This document shows positions 43,470 through 51,728 of a DNA stretch of 64,000 nt, one piece after another. The stretch is from assembly GCF_002148795.1 (NCBI RefSeq), contig NZ_MPOB01000005.1, forward strand, positions 62,001 to 126,000, read 5' to 3'. Position 1 is the stretch's first letter; each line of letters starts with the position of its first letter. A program made the position numbers and the translations under genes. This stretch comes from Oceanibaculum nanhaiense (GTDB lineage: Bacteria; Pseudomonadota; Alphaproteobacteria; Oceanibaculales; Oceanibaculaceae). The notes under the pieces were generated by a model. It searched no databases. It had not been told where the DNA came from and worked only from the letters and a program-made list of their open reading frames with translations.

Positions 43470-45202
43470 CAGTGGATCTCCGGTTCGGGCGTCGGTTCGC
43501 CGGCTTCGAGGATGTCGAAGTCGCAGCCCTTATCCGCCTGGGTGATGTGATTCTGAAAGATCGCGCCATAGCCGCGCTGGTAATGCGGTTTGGGCGGCGT
43601 CCAGGCCGCCTTGCGTTTCGCCATCTCCTGTTCGGAGACCAGCAGGTTCAGCTTGCGCTCTTTCACGTCCAGCTCGATCAGATCGCCATCCTGCACGAAG
43701 GCCAGCGGTCCGCCGACATGGCTTTCCGGGGCGACATGCAGCACGCAGGTGCCGTAGCTGGTGCCGCTCATCCGCGCGTCGGAGATGCGCACCATGTCGC
43801 GCACACCCTCCTTCAGCAGCTTCTGCGGGATCGGCAGCATGCCCCATTCCGGGATGCCCGGGCCGCCCTTCGGGCCGGCGCTTTGCAGTACCAGCACGGA
43901 ATCGGCGGTGACGTTCAAATTCACGTCGTCGATCCGCCGCGCCATGTCGTTGTAATCCTTGAACACCACGGCGGGGCCGGTGTGCTTCCAGAATTTCGGG
44001 TCGGCGGCGGAATGCTTGATGACCGCACCGTCCGGCGCCAGACTGCCGCGTAAGATCGCGAGGCCGCCTTCCTTGCTCAGCGCATTGGCCTGCGGGCGGA
44101 TCACATCGTCATTCACGATGCGGGCCCCGGCGATATTCTCGCCCAGCGTGCGGCCGTTCGCGGTAACGCAGTCCAGGTTCAGCAGGCCGCCCAGCTCCGC
44201 CAGCAGCGCGCGGATGCCGCCGGCATAGTGGAAATCCTCCATGATGTATTTGCCCGACGGGCGGATATTCGCCAGGAAGGGCGTGCGCCGCGAGATCGCA
44301 TCGAAAGTGTCGAGGTTCAGATCGACGCCGCCGCGCCGGGCCATCGCCACGAGATGCACGACGGCGTTGGTCGAACCGCCCATCGAGACGACCGTGGTGA
44401 TGGCGTTCTCCACCGCCTTTTCGGTGACGATGTCGGAGGGCTTCAGATCCTCCCACACCATATCGACGATGCGCCGGCCGCAGGCGGTGGCCATGCGGGC
44501 ATGGTTGGAATCGGCGGCCGGGATCGAAGCAGCGCCCGGCAGGGTCAGGCCAAGCGCCTCGGCGGCGCACATCATGGTCGGTGCGGTGCCCATGGTCATG
44601 CAGGTGCCGGGCGTGCGGGCGATGCCGTCCTCCACACCTTCCCAGTCTTCCTGGGTGATGTTGCCGGCGCGCAGTTCCGCCCAGTATTTCCAGCTGTCCG
44701 AGCCGCTGCCCAGTACGGTGCCGTTCCAGTAGCCGCGCAGCATCGGCCCGGCCGGCATGAAGACCGCCGGGATGTTCATGGACAGGGCGCCCATGATCAG
44801 GCCCGGCGTGGTCTTGTCGCAGCCGCCCATCAGCACGACGCCGTCGGCCGGATAGCTGCGCAGCAGCTCCTCCGCCTCCATCGCCAGCAGGTTGCGGTAG
44901 AGCATGGTGGTCGGCTTCTGGAACGGTTCCGACAGCGAGATGGCGGGCATCTCGACCGGGAAACCGCCGGCCTGCCAGATGCCGCGCTTCACCTCTTCCG
45001 CGCGCACCCGGAAATGGCTGTGGCAGGGGTTGATGTCGCTCCAGGTGTTCAGGATGGCGATCACCGGCTTGCCGGCCCAATCCTCCTTCGCATAGCCCAT
45101 CTGCTTGGCGCGCGAGCGATGCCCGAAGGACCGCAGATCATCGGCGCCGTACCAGCGGTGGCTGCGAAGCTCTTCCGGCTTCTTTCTGGCTTTGCTGCTC
45201 AT
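43469..45202 (-). CDS. IlvD/Edd-family sugar-acid dehydratase (L-arabinonate type)
   Basis: 577 residues. It has iron-sulfur Cys in GGCDKTTPGLIMGA and GTCMTMGTAPTMMCAAEALG, and GGSTNAVVHLVAMAR and SDARMSGTSYGTCVLHV near the C-terminus. The N-terminus (RSHRWYGADDLRSFGHRSRAKQMG in part) is the pattern of the L-arabinonate/pentonate dehydratase branch rather than of valine-pathway IlvD. It removes water from an aldonate to give a 2-keto-3-deoxy acid. The gene lies 9 bases after the TPP enzyme and overlaps the aldolase by one base. Confidence 0.92.
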   Translation of the reverse strand: MSSKARKKPEELRSHRWYGADDLRSFGHRSRAKQMGYAKEDWAGKPVIAILNTWSDINPCHSHFRVRAEEVKRGIWQAGGFPVEMPAISLSEPFQKPTTMLYRNLLAMEAEELLRSYPADGVVLMGGCDKTTPGLIMGALSMNIPAVFMPAGPMLRGYWNGTVLGSGSDSWKYWAELRAGNITQEDWEGVEDGIARTPGTCMTMGTAPTMMCAAEALGLTLPGAASIPAADSNHARMATACGRRIVDMVWEDLKPSDIVTEKAVENAITTVVSMGGSTNAVVHLVAMARRGGVDLNLDTFDAISRRTPFLANIRPSGKYIMEDFHYAGGIRALLAELGGLLNLDCVTANGRTLGENIAGARIVNDDVIRPQANALSKEGGLAILRGSLAPDGAVIKHSAADPKFWKHTGPAVVFKDYNDMARRIDDVNLNVTADSVLVLQSAGPKGGPGIPEWGMLPIPQKLLKEGVRDMVRISDARMSGTSYGTCVLHVAPESHVGGPLAFVQDGDLIELDVKERKLNLLVSEQEMAKRKAAWTPPKPHYQRGYGAIFQNHITQADKGCDFDILEAGEPTPEPEIH

Positions 45203-45211
45203 GAGATCCCG

Positions 45212-46891
45212 TCAGCCTTTCTTTGCCGACGCTTTCAGCGCCGTGATGGTGGTGCGGGTGCTGATCTGTTCCGGGTCGGTCTGCAGTTCGATGATCGCTG
45301 CCGTGCCGGATTTCAGCGCCCGCTCGAAGGCCGGCATGAAGTCCTCGGTCTTGGTGACGGTCTCGCCATAGGCGCCATGCGCCTTGGCCAGCATCGCATA
45401 ATCCGGGTTGGTCAGATTGGTGGCGCTGATCCGGTCGGGATAGCGCTTTTCCTGATGCATCCGGATGGTGCCGTACATGTTGTTGTTGAACACCAGGATG
45501 ATCGGCTTGGCGCCATGATGCATCGCCGTCGCCAGTTCCTGGCCGGTCATGCCGAAACCGCCATCGCCGACACAGGAGACCACGATGCGGTCCGGATGGG
45601 TGATCGAGGCGGCGACACCCGCCGGCACGCTGTAGCCCATGGCGCCGCTGGTCGGGCCGAGCAGATGGCCGGGGCGGCCGAAATGCAGGAAGCGCTGCGG
45701 CCAGCCGCTGAAATTGCCGGCATCGACGGTGACGATGGCGTTCTCCGGCAGCTTCTCGCGCAAGGCCAGCATGCATTTGCCGGTATCGAGATGGTTGCCC
45801 TTATAGGGTTCGGGCTGGAACCACTCCAGGAATTCGGCGCGGGCACCCTTGGTCCAGTCGGCCCAGGCCTTGCCATCCACCGGCTTCATCGCCTTCAGCG
45901 CGGCGGCCAGTTCCGGCATGCCGGACACGATGCCCAGCTCCGGCCGGAAGGTGCGGCCGATCTCGATGGGATCGACATGGGCATGCACCATCGTCTTGGC
46001 CGGTTCCGGCAGGCCCATCAGCGTGTAGCCCTGGGTCGTCATCTCGCCAAGGCGCGCGCCGGCGACGATCAGCAGGTCGGCCTCCTTCACGCGGGCCAGC
46101 AGCTTCGGCCCGGTGCCGGTGCCCAGATCGCCGACGAAACCCGGATGTTTGGTGCTGACGACGTCCTGGCGACGGAAGGAACAGCAGACCGGCAGATTGT
46201 TCGCTTCGGCGAAGGCGCTGATATCACGCGCCGCCTCGTCGCTCCAGCCGCTGCCGCCGACCAGCAGGAGCGGCTTTTTCGCCTTGGCCAGCATGCCGCG
46301 CAGCGCCTCGATCTCGCTGGCGCCGGGATGCGGGCGGGAGGTCTGGTAGGGCCGTGCCGTTGGCGCGGAAACATGGTCGCGCAGCATGTCTTCCGGCAGC
46401 GCCACGATCACCGGGCCCGGACGGCCGGAACTGGCGATGTGGAAGGCGCGGTGCATGATCTCGGGGATGCGCTCGGCATCGTCGATCTGCTCCACCCATT
46501 TCGCGATGGGGGCGAAGAAGCGGCGATAATCGATCTCCTGGAACGCCTCGCGGCCGAACTGGTCGCGCGCCACCTGGCCGATCAGCACGACCATCGGTGT
46601 CGAATCCTGCTGGGCGGTGTGGATACCGATGGAGGCGTTGGTGGCGCCGGGGCCGCGCGTGACCATGCACACGCCGGGCTTGCCGGTCAGCTTGCCGTAG
46701 GCTTCCGCCATGTTGGCCGCGCCGCCTTCCTGGCGGCAGGTGATGTATTTGATGGAAGGCACATCCACCAGCGCGTCGAGCACTTCGAGATAGCTCTCGC
46801 CGGCAACGCCAAAGGCGTATTCGACGCCGTGCAGTTTCAGGGCATCGACAATAAGCTGCCCGCCCGTGCGGGTGTTCTGCTGGCCGGTCAC
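45212..46891 (-). CDS. Thiamine diphosphate-dependent enzyme (acetolactate-synthase-like)
   Basis: 559 residues. The N-terminal TPP domain has the catalytic Glu in TCRQEGGAANMAEAYGKL and VTRGPGATNASIG; the central Rossmann-like domain follows; the C-terminal domain has the diphosphate motif GDGGFGMTGQELATAMHHGAKPIILVFNNN. It is a carboligase/decarboxylase of the IlvB group, but no small regulatory subunit is near, which argues against biosynthetic acetolactate synthase. A catabolic role on the pyruvate or aldehyde released by the aldolase is plausible. The start is a GTG with GGGAGGA upstream. It is the first gene of the operon. Confidence 0.88.
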   Translation of the reverse strand: MTGQQNTRTGGQLIVDALKLHGVEYAFGVAGESYLEVLDALVDVPSIKYITCRQEGGAANMAEAYGKLTGKPGVCMVTRGPGATNASIGIHTAQQDSTPMVVLIGQVARDQFGREAFQEIDYRRFFAPIAKWVEQIDDAERIPEIMHRAFHIASSGRPGPVIVALPEDMLRDHVSAPTARPYQTSRPHPGASEIEALRGMLAKAKKPLLLVGGSGWSDEAARDISAFAEANNLPVCCSFRRQDVVSTKHPGFVGDLGTGTGPKLLARVKEADLLIVAGARLGEMTTQGYTLMGLPEPAKTMVHAHVDPIEIGRTFRPELGIVSGMPELAAALKAMKPVDGKAWADWTKGARAEFLEWFQPEPYKGNHLDTGKCMLALREKLPENAIVTVDAGNFSGWPQRFLHFGRPGHLLGPTSGAMGYSVPAGVAASITHPDRIVVSCVGDGGFGMTGQELATAMHHGAKPIILVFNNNMYGTIRMHQEKRYPDRISATNLTNPDYAMLAKAHGAYGETVTKTEDFMPAFERALKSGTAAIIELQTDPEQISTRTTITALKASAKKG

Positions 46892-47123
46892 GGACCGTTC
46901 CTCCCTAGTTTGCGGCTGTACGCGGTTAAATCCGCCGTCTTTTATAGACGCGGGGAAACCGCGCGAAGATACCCCAAGTTTTCGAGGAACCCTCTCTGGT
47001 TGTCAACAGAACTGACAGCCGCCGGGTGCGGCGTTTCGCCCGGCAGTTTGCGTCAAATGCCCATGATTCACCTTGGCGCCGTCACTTTTGCGCCAAGAAG
47101 TGGCGGCATCAATCGATGCTGTC
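46892..47123. promoter_or_regulatory. Divergent regulatory region with three dyads
   Basis: 232 bases with no gene. (1) CGCGGTT (46921-46927) and AACCGCG (46957-46963) enclose CGTCT-TTTAT-AGACG (46936-46950), a nested stem; TATAAA on the minus strand (46941-46946) is a good -10 for the TPP operon and sits in its centre. (2) TGTCA-N7-TGACA lies at 47001-47017. (3) TTGGCGC (47073-47079) and GCGCCAA (47090-47096) lie 27 bases before the hydrolase start. These look like operators for two divergent units. Confidence 0.5.
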
Positions 47124-48224
47124 ATGGTAGATTTTACGAGGCATAGCACGCTCCTGCCGTCGCCTTTGGCGCGTCATTTGGCCAAAGGCTTGCGGCTGGC
47201 AGCGGCTTTCGTGGCGGCAGCGGGCCTGCTGGTTGGCGGCTGGCTGCTCTGGCTGTCGCAGCAGGATGCGCTCGATGCCTTGCCGCAGGCCGATGGGCGT
47301 CTGGTTTTCGAACGGGAACGCCAGGTTCTCTCTGACGCGCGGATCGAACGGCACATGATTTTCCGGGACGCCCGGCTCGGCAGGGTCGGCGTGACCATCA
47401 GCGTGCCGCAGGCGATCACCGGGGCGGCGATGCCGGTGGTTGTCGTGCTGGGCGGATTCCGGGAAGGCCGGGACAATATCGCGCCATTCGGCGATATGGG
47501 CCGGACGGTGCTGATCGGCTATGACTGGCCGTTTTCCCGCAAGGCATTCGACGGCGATGCGCTGGCGGCGCTGTCGCCGGACATGCGCCGCCGCGCTCTC
47601 GGCGTGCCGGGCCAGGTGCGCGCCGTGCTCGACTGGCTGGACGGCCAGAGCTGGGCCGACACCAGTCGGGTCAGTCTGGTTGGGTATTCGCTGGGCGCTG
47701 TCATCGCCCCCAGCGTGCAGCGCGTGCTGCAGGAAGGCGGCCACAGCGTCGGCTGGACCGTGCTGGCCAATGGCGGTGCCGGTTTCGGCACGATGATCGC
47801 CGATACGCCCGCCCTGCACCCGGCCTGGGCGCGCCCCGTTCTCGGCATGGCGGCGGCCCGGCTGCTGGCGCCGCTGGAGCCGGCCGCGCATCTGCCGCAT
47901 CTTGATGGCCGCTTCCTGATGCTGTCCTGGTCAAGCGGTGCTATGCCGGCGCAGTCGGTTGCGGATTTTCAGGCCCTGATACCGGCCAATAAGAGCCTTG
48001 CCGTCCGGGCGCTTGAAGCGCGGGGCGATGCCCGTCCGGCCGTCAGCCTGCTGGCGCAGTCGGTCGAGGCGGCGCGGGACTGGCTGACGGCGGAGCAGGC
48101 GATCTCTCCCGGTGATGCCTTGCCGCCTTTCCCATCCCAGCAGCTCAGGCCGATACGGCCGGAACTTGCCTCCTCTGGCGGCGGCAAACCCGCCGAGGTT
48201 GTTCCGGCGGCGGCGCGGGAGTAG
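47124..48224 (+). CDS. Membrane-anchored alpha/beta-hydrolase-like protein
   Basis: 366 residues. One N-terminal membrane helix (about 25-45, AAAFVAAAGLLVGGWLLWL) is followed by a periplasmic domain. VVVVLGGFREGRDNI is the oxyanion strand, VSLVGYSLGAVIAP the nucleophile elbow (G-x-S-x-G), and LDGRFLMLSWSSGAMP is near the acid position. No family beyond the hydrolase fold is recognised; the C-terminus is Pro/Ala-rich. It lies just upstream of three glycosyltransferase genes, so an ester on a surface glycan is a possible target, but that is inference. Confidence 0.72.
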   Translation: MVDFTRHSTLLPSPLARHLAKGLRLAAAFVAAAGLLVGGWLLWLSQQDALDALPQADGRLVFERERQVLSDARIERHMIFRDARLGRVGVTISVPQAITGAAMPVVVVLGGFREGRDNIAPFGDMGRTVLIGYDWPFSRKAFDGDALAALSPDMRRRALGVPGQVRAVLDWLDGQSWADTSRVSLVGYSLGAVIAPSVQRVLQEGGHSVGWTVLANGGAGFGTMIADTPALHPAWARPVLGMAAARLLAPLEPAAHLPHLDGRFLMLSWSSGAMPAQSVADFQALIPANKSLAVRALEARGDARPAVSLLAQSVEAARDWLTAEQAISPGDALPPFPSQQLRPIRPELASSGGGKPAEVVPAAARE

Positions 48225-48254
48225 AAAGGCGCGCATACCAGCTTGAGAGACGCC

Positions 48255-49229
48255 TTGAATCTGCTGTTCATCACTTCCAACCGGGTCGGCGATGCAATCC
48301 TGTCCATGGGATTGCTGTCGGCCCTGGCCGCCCGACACCCGAAGGCGCGGATCACCGTCGCCTGCGGCCCGCTGCCGGCACCCTTGTTCGCCCATCACCC
48401 AAGTGTCGTGCGCGTGCTGCCGCTGGTGAAGCGCCGCCATGGGCTGCACTGGTTCGATCTGTGGCGGCAGGTCGCCGGCCGCTTCTGGTACATGGTCGTG
48501 GATCTGCGGAATTCCCTGACAGGCTACGCCTTGCCGCGCCTTTGGCTGATCCGGCTGGGACGCCACCGTCCCGACCGCCATGTGGTGGAGGAGGAGGCGG
48601 CGCTGATCGGCGAATCGGTGCCGACGCCGCCGCGCCTCTATCTCTCCGAGGCGCAGAAGGAAGCGGCGGCGGCCGCCGTCCCGGTGGATCGCCCGGTCTT
48701 GGCGCTGGGGCCGGCGGCCAACTGGCTTGGCAAGCAATGGCCGGTGGAGCGGTTCATCGATCTCGCACAGCGGCTGACCGCGCCGGGCGCGGCGCTGGAG
48801 GGTGCTGCCATCCTGGTGACCGCCGCCGCGCATGAGCGGGATGTCGCCCAGCCGGTGCTGGATGCCTTTGCGGGCCAACAGACCATGGGGCAACAGACCA
48901 TTGATTTCATCGGCGCCGACCTGCCGTCCACCGCTGCTGCCCTGGCGCGCTGCCGGCTCTATATCGGCAATGATTCCGGCCTGATGCATATGGCCGCCGC
49001 CGTCGGCACGCCGACGCTGGGGCTGTTCGGCCCGACCGACGACAGCCGCTACCGCCCCTGGGGCGAGCAGTGCGATTTTGTGCGCGCGCCGCAGGGCTGG
49101 CGCGAGCTGATCGCCGCCGTGGACAGCGGTGCCGTACCGGGCGACCGGCTGATGGACGGGGTGACGGTGGGGATGGCGCAGCAGGCTGCCGAGCGTCTGC
49201 TGGCACGGACAGGGAAAGCGGATGGCTGA
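48255..49229 (+). CDS. Glycosyltransferase family 9 protein (heptosyltransferase-like) 1
   Basis: About 324 residues. GT9 fold: NLLFITSNRVGDAILSMGLL at the start (the RxGDxxL acceptor loop), LALGPAANWLGKQWPVERF for nucleotide-sugar binding, and YIGNDSGLMHMAAAVGTPTLGLFGPTD near the C-terminus, all as in ADP-heptose:LPS heptosyltransferases. No ATG is available; the TTG at 48255 has GAGAG five bases upstream and gives the natural N-terminus, the TTG at 48243 being an alternative. It overlaps the next gene by eight bases. Role: LPS core or a related surface glycan. Confidence 0.88.
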   Translation: MNLLFITSNRVGDAILSMGLLSALAARHPKARITVACGPLPAPLFAHHPSVVRVLPLVKRRHGLHWFDLWRQVAGRFWYMVVDLRNSLTGYALPRLWLIRLGRHRPDRHVVEEEAALIGESVPTPPRLYLSEAQKEAAAAAVPVDRPVLALGPAANWLGKQWPVERFIDLAQRLTAPGAALEGAAILVTAAAHERDVAQPVLDAFAGQQTMGQQTIDFIGADLPSTAAALARCRLYIGNDSGLMHMAAAVGTPTLGLFGPTDDSRYRPWGEQCDFVRAPQGWRELIAAVDSGAVPGDRLMDGVTVGMAQQAAERLLARTGKADG

Positions 49230-50268
49230 CGCGGCCCTGATTGGCGGAAGCGCGGCTGACGGCAAGGTCGCCATCATCCAGCCTTTGCCCGGTGTCGGCG
49301 ACATGGTGTGGCACCTGCCGCACATCCACGCGCTGGCCGAGGCGCAGCCCGAAGGCGCGGTCGCCGTGGTCACCAAGCCGCGTTCCCGCGCCGACCAGCT
49401 GTTCGCCGCCGATCCCGCCGTGTCGGAGGTGGTCTGGCTCGACCGGTCGCAGGATGGCAAGGGCGGGTCGCATGACGGCCTGCTGGGCGTGCTGAAACTC
49501 GCCGGCATGCTGCGCAGCCACCATTTCCGGCGGGTCTATGTGCTGCATCACAGCTGGCGCTATGCCTGTGCCGCCTGGCTGGCCGGCATTCCCGAACGTT
49601 TTGGCTATGGCATGGGACGGCAGCGCCGTTTCCTGAACCGCGGACCGTTCCTGCCGGAGTCGATGCGCCGTGATCATCCGCTCGATCTCGCCACCGCCTG
49701 GCTGAAGGCGGCGGGCATCTCGCAGCTGGAGAATGAGCCGCAGTTGCGCCTCGACCCGGCTTCGGTGGCTGCGGCCCGCGCCGCCTATGCCGACCGGCCC
49801 CGTCCCTGGATCGCGCTCGGTCTCGGCAGTTCCGAGCCTTACAAGCAATGGGGGGCGGAGCGGTACGCCGCCCTGGCTGCCGCGCTCCGCGCCGATGGCT
49901 GGGGAAGCTTCTTCTTGCTGGGCGGGCCGGAGGAAAAGCCCTTCCTGCCGGTGATCCGCGCGGCGCTTGGCGAGGATTCCGACCGGTTGGTCCAGAGCTT
50001 CGACATGAAGATGGGCGAAATTCTCGCCTTCCTCGGCGCGATGGACCTCTATGTCGGGAATGACACCAGTTTCCTCAATCTCGCGGCGGCGTCCGGCGTG
50101 CCCGCCATCGGCCTGTTCGGCGCGACACCGCCGCTGACCCACAGCGATGCCATCGCCGCCATCCTGCCGCCCGATGGCGTGCCCGACAAATCGGGTGGCA
50201 TGGCGCGCATCACGGTCGAGGCGGTTATGGAGGCCGTGGCCGCCCATAAGGCCAAGGCAAATGGCTGA
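49222..50268 (+). CDS. Glycosyltransferase family 9 protein 2
   Basis: 348 residues. It shares the GT9 plan: VAIIQPLPGVGDMVWHLPHIHAL at the start, WIALGLGSSEPYKQWGAERYAAL, and LYVGNDTSFLNLAAASGVPAIGLFG. In the family the C-terminal motif is D-(S/T)-G; here it reads NDTSF, a mild change in the acceptor/donor loop. It starts in an eight-base overlap (ATGGCTGA) with the previous gene. The product is probably a second sugar transferase acting on the same chain. Confidence 0.87.
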   Translation: MADAALIGGSAADGKVAIIQPLPGVGDMVWHLPHIHALAEAQPEGAVAVVTKPRSRADQLFAADPAVSEVVWLDRSQDGKGGSHDGLLGVLKLAGMLRSHHFRRVYVLHHSWRYACAAWLAGIPERFGYGMGRQRRFLNRGPFLPESMRRDHPLDLATAWLKAAGISQLENEPQLRLDPASVAAARAAYADRPRPWIALGLGSSEPYKQWGAERYAALAAALRADGWGSFFLLGGPEEKPFLPVIRAALGEDSDRLVQSFDMKMGEILAFLGAMDLYVGNDTSFLNLAAASGVPAIGLFGATPPLTHSDAIAAILPPDGVPDKSGGMARITVEAVMEAVAAHKAKANG

Positions 50269-51259
50269 CGTAGGCCGCTACCGCCGCATCGCCGTCTATA
50301 GCGGCGGGGAGATTATCGGCGACGGGGTGTACAAGCTGTCCTTCCTGCGGGCGCTGCGCGGCGCCTTCCCGAACGCTTTGATCGACTGGGTCTGCCCCGG
50401 TCCCACCGTCTATGCCGATCGCATCGCGCCGCTGACGGCGGGGTTGCTGGACCATGTGCATGCGAACGTCGCAGTGGGGCAGCATAAGAGCGATTTGTTC
50501 CTGCCGCTGCCTATAGAAGGCGGCTATGACCTTGTTATCGACACACAGCAGGTGGTGTGGCGCAGCCTGTGCGCCCGCCGGCTCACAGCGCGCGGCGGCA
50601 TCTTCCTGTCGGGTGCCGCCCGGTTCTGGCTGTCCGGCATCCGGCCGCAGAGGGGGTATGTTCGGCCACGCCACATTCTGACGCGGTTCTTCGACATGAT
50701 CGAGATGGCAACGGGAAGCCGTCCGGCGCTGGACCGCGCGCTGCCGCTGCCGGCCGATCTGACGGAGAAGGCACGTCAACAGCTTCCCGATGGCCCCGCC
50801 TATATCGGCTTCGCGCCGGGGGCGGGCGAGGCGCGCAAGCGCTGGCCGCTGGAGCGGTTCATAGAGATCGCGCGGCGTCAGGCGGATCGCGGCCGGGTGC
50901 CGGTGTTCATCCTGGGGCCGGCGGAAGCAGCGGAACTGCCGGCGATCCGTGCGGCGGTGCCGACCGCCTTGTTTCCGGAGCAGGATACGGATCTGTGGGG
51001 TGAAGGCTTCAACCCGATGCGCAGCATGGCGATCGGCACGCGGCTTGCCGGTGCGCTGAGCAACGACAGCGGCGTCAGCCATATGCTGGCCGCCGCCGAT
51101 ACGCCGCTGGTCGTGCTTTATGGCCATACCAGCGCCGAGAAGTTCGGCCCGGTGACGCGGCACTCGACCTTCCTGCAGGCCAGCGATTATGGCGCGCCGG
51201 TGATCGAAACGATCCCGGTCGAGGCGGTGGACGAAGCGCTGGAAAAGCTGCTGGCTTAA
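50261..51259 (+). CDS. Glycosyltransferase family 9 protein 3
   Basis: 332 residues, the third GT9 paralogue: RIAVYSGGEIIGDGVYKLSFLRAL at the start, YIGFAPGAGEARKRWPLERFIEIA, and GALSNDSGVSHMLAAADTPLVVLYG with the canonical NDSG. The acceptor loop is less basic than in heptosyltransferases. It again starts within ATGGCTGA overlapping the upstream stop, and ends four bases into the convergent DUF423 gene. With the two preceding genes it forms a three-step glycan assembly unit. Confidence 0.87.
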   Translation: MADVGRYRRIAVYSGGEIIGDGVYKLSFLRALRGAFPNALIDWVCPGPTVYADRIAPLTAGLLDHVHANVAVGQHKSDLFLPLPIEGGYDLVIDTQQVVWRSLCARRLTARGGIFLSGAARFWLSGIRPQRGYVRPRHILTRFFDMIEMATGSRPALDRALPLPADLTEKARQQLPDGPAYIGFAPGAGEARKRWPLERFIEIARRQADRGRVPVFILGPAEAAELPAIRAAVPTALFPEQDTDLWGEGFNPMRSMAIGTRLAGALSNDSGVSHMLAAADTPLVVLYGHTSAEKFGPVTRHSTFLQASDYGAPVIETIPVEAVDEALEKLLA

Positions 51260-51642
51260 GCAGCCTGCCGCAGATACAGCGCGCCGGCCACGGCGACCGC
51301 CAGCCAGCCCAGGATCAGGCTGCCGCCGCCCAGCGGTGCCGACATCGGAAACAGGCCAGCGCCGGTCCAGGCCAGCTTGTACAGGCTGCCGCAGAACAGG
51401 ACCGTGCCCAGCACGAACAGCGCCATGCCGGCAGTGAGCGCGGACCGGGGCAGGCTCGGCTCCAGCTTCAGCATGGCAAGCGACAGCGCCAGCAGCGCCA
51501 CCGCGTGCAGCCCCTGATAGCGCCAGGCGGTGTCGAACCAGGCCTTGGCCTGCCCGTCCCCGGCGAAGGCATGGGCGCCGATGGCCCCCAGCGCCACCAG
51601 CACGGCCCCGTTCAACCCGGTGAAGATCAGCCAGCCCGCCAT
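51256..51642 (-). CDS. DUF423 small membrane protein (YgdD-like)
   Basis: 128 residues with four hydrophobic helices. NGAVLVALGAIGAHAF in the first helix, WRYQGLHAVALLALSL in the second and GSLYKLAWTG..GLFPMSAPLGGGSLILGW are the DUF423 signature. The family is widespread in bacteria; its function is not known. GGGAGCGGG precedes the start. Its stop overlaps that of the third GT9 gene within TTAA. Confidence 0.92.
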   Translation of the reverse strand: MAGWLIFTGLNGAVLVALGAIGAHAFAGDGQAKAWFDTAWRYQGLHAVALLALSLAMLKLEPSLPRSALTAGMALFVLGTVLFCGSLYKLAWTGAGLFPMSAPLGGGSLILGWLAVAVAGALYLRQAA

Positions 51643-51728
51643 TTTCCCGCTCCCTTTTCCGTCCGCAACTATCGCGGCCTGTCCTGTGCCACGTTACAGT
51701 AGGGCAAAAACCGGATGGAGACGGCAAG

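Noticed and set aside
43469-45202. Dihydroxy-acid dehydratase of valine/isoleucine synthesis (ilvD)
   Set aside because: The N-terminal pattern and the aldolase partner fit the aldonate dehydratase branch better.
45212-46891. Biosynthetic acetolactate synthase (ilvB)
   Set aside because: No ilvN or ilvC neighbour; it stands first in a sugar-acid catabolic operon, so only the TPP family is claimed.
44228-47146. 972-residue open frame opposite the dehydratase and TPP enzyme genes
   Set aside because: It covers two strongly supported minus-strand genes and has no family signature.
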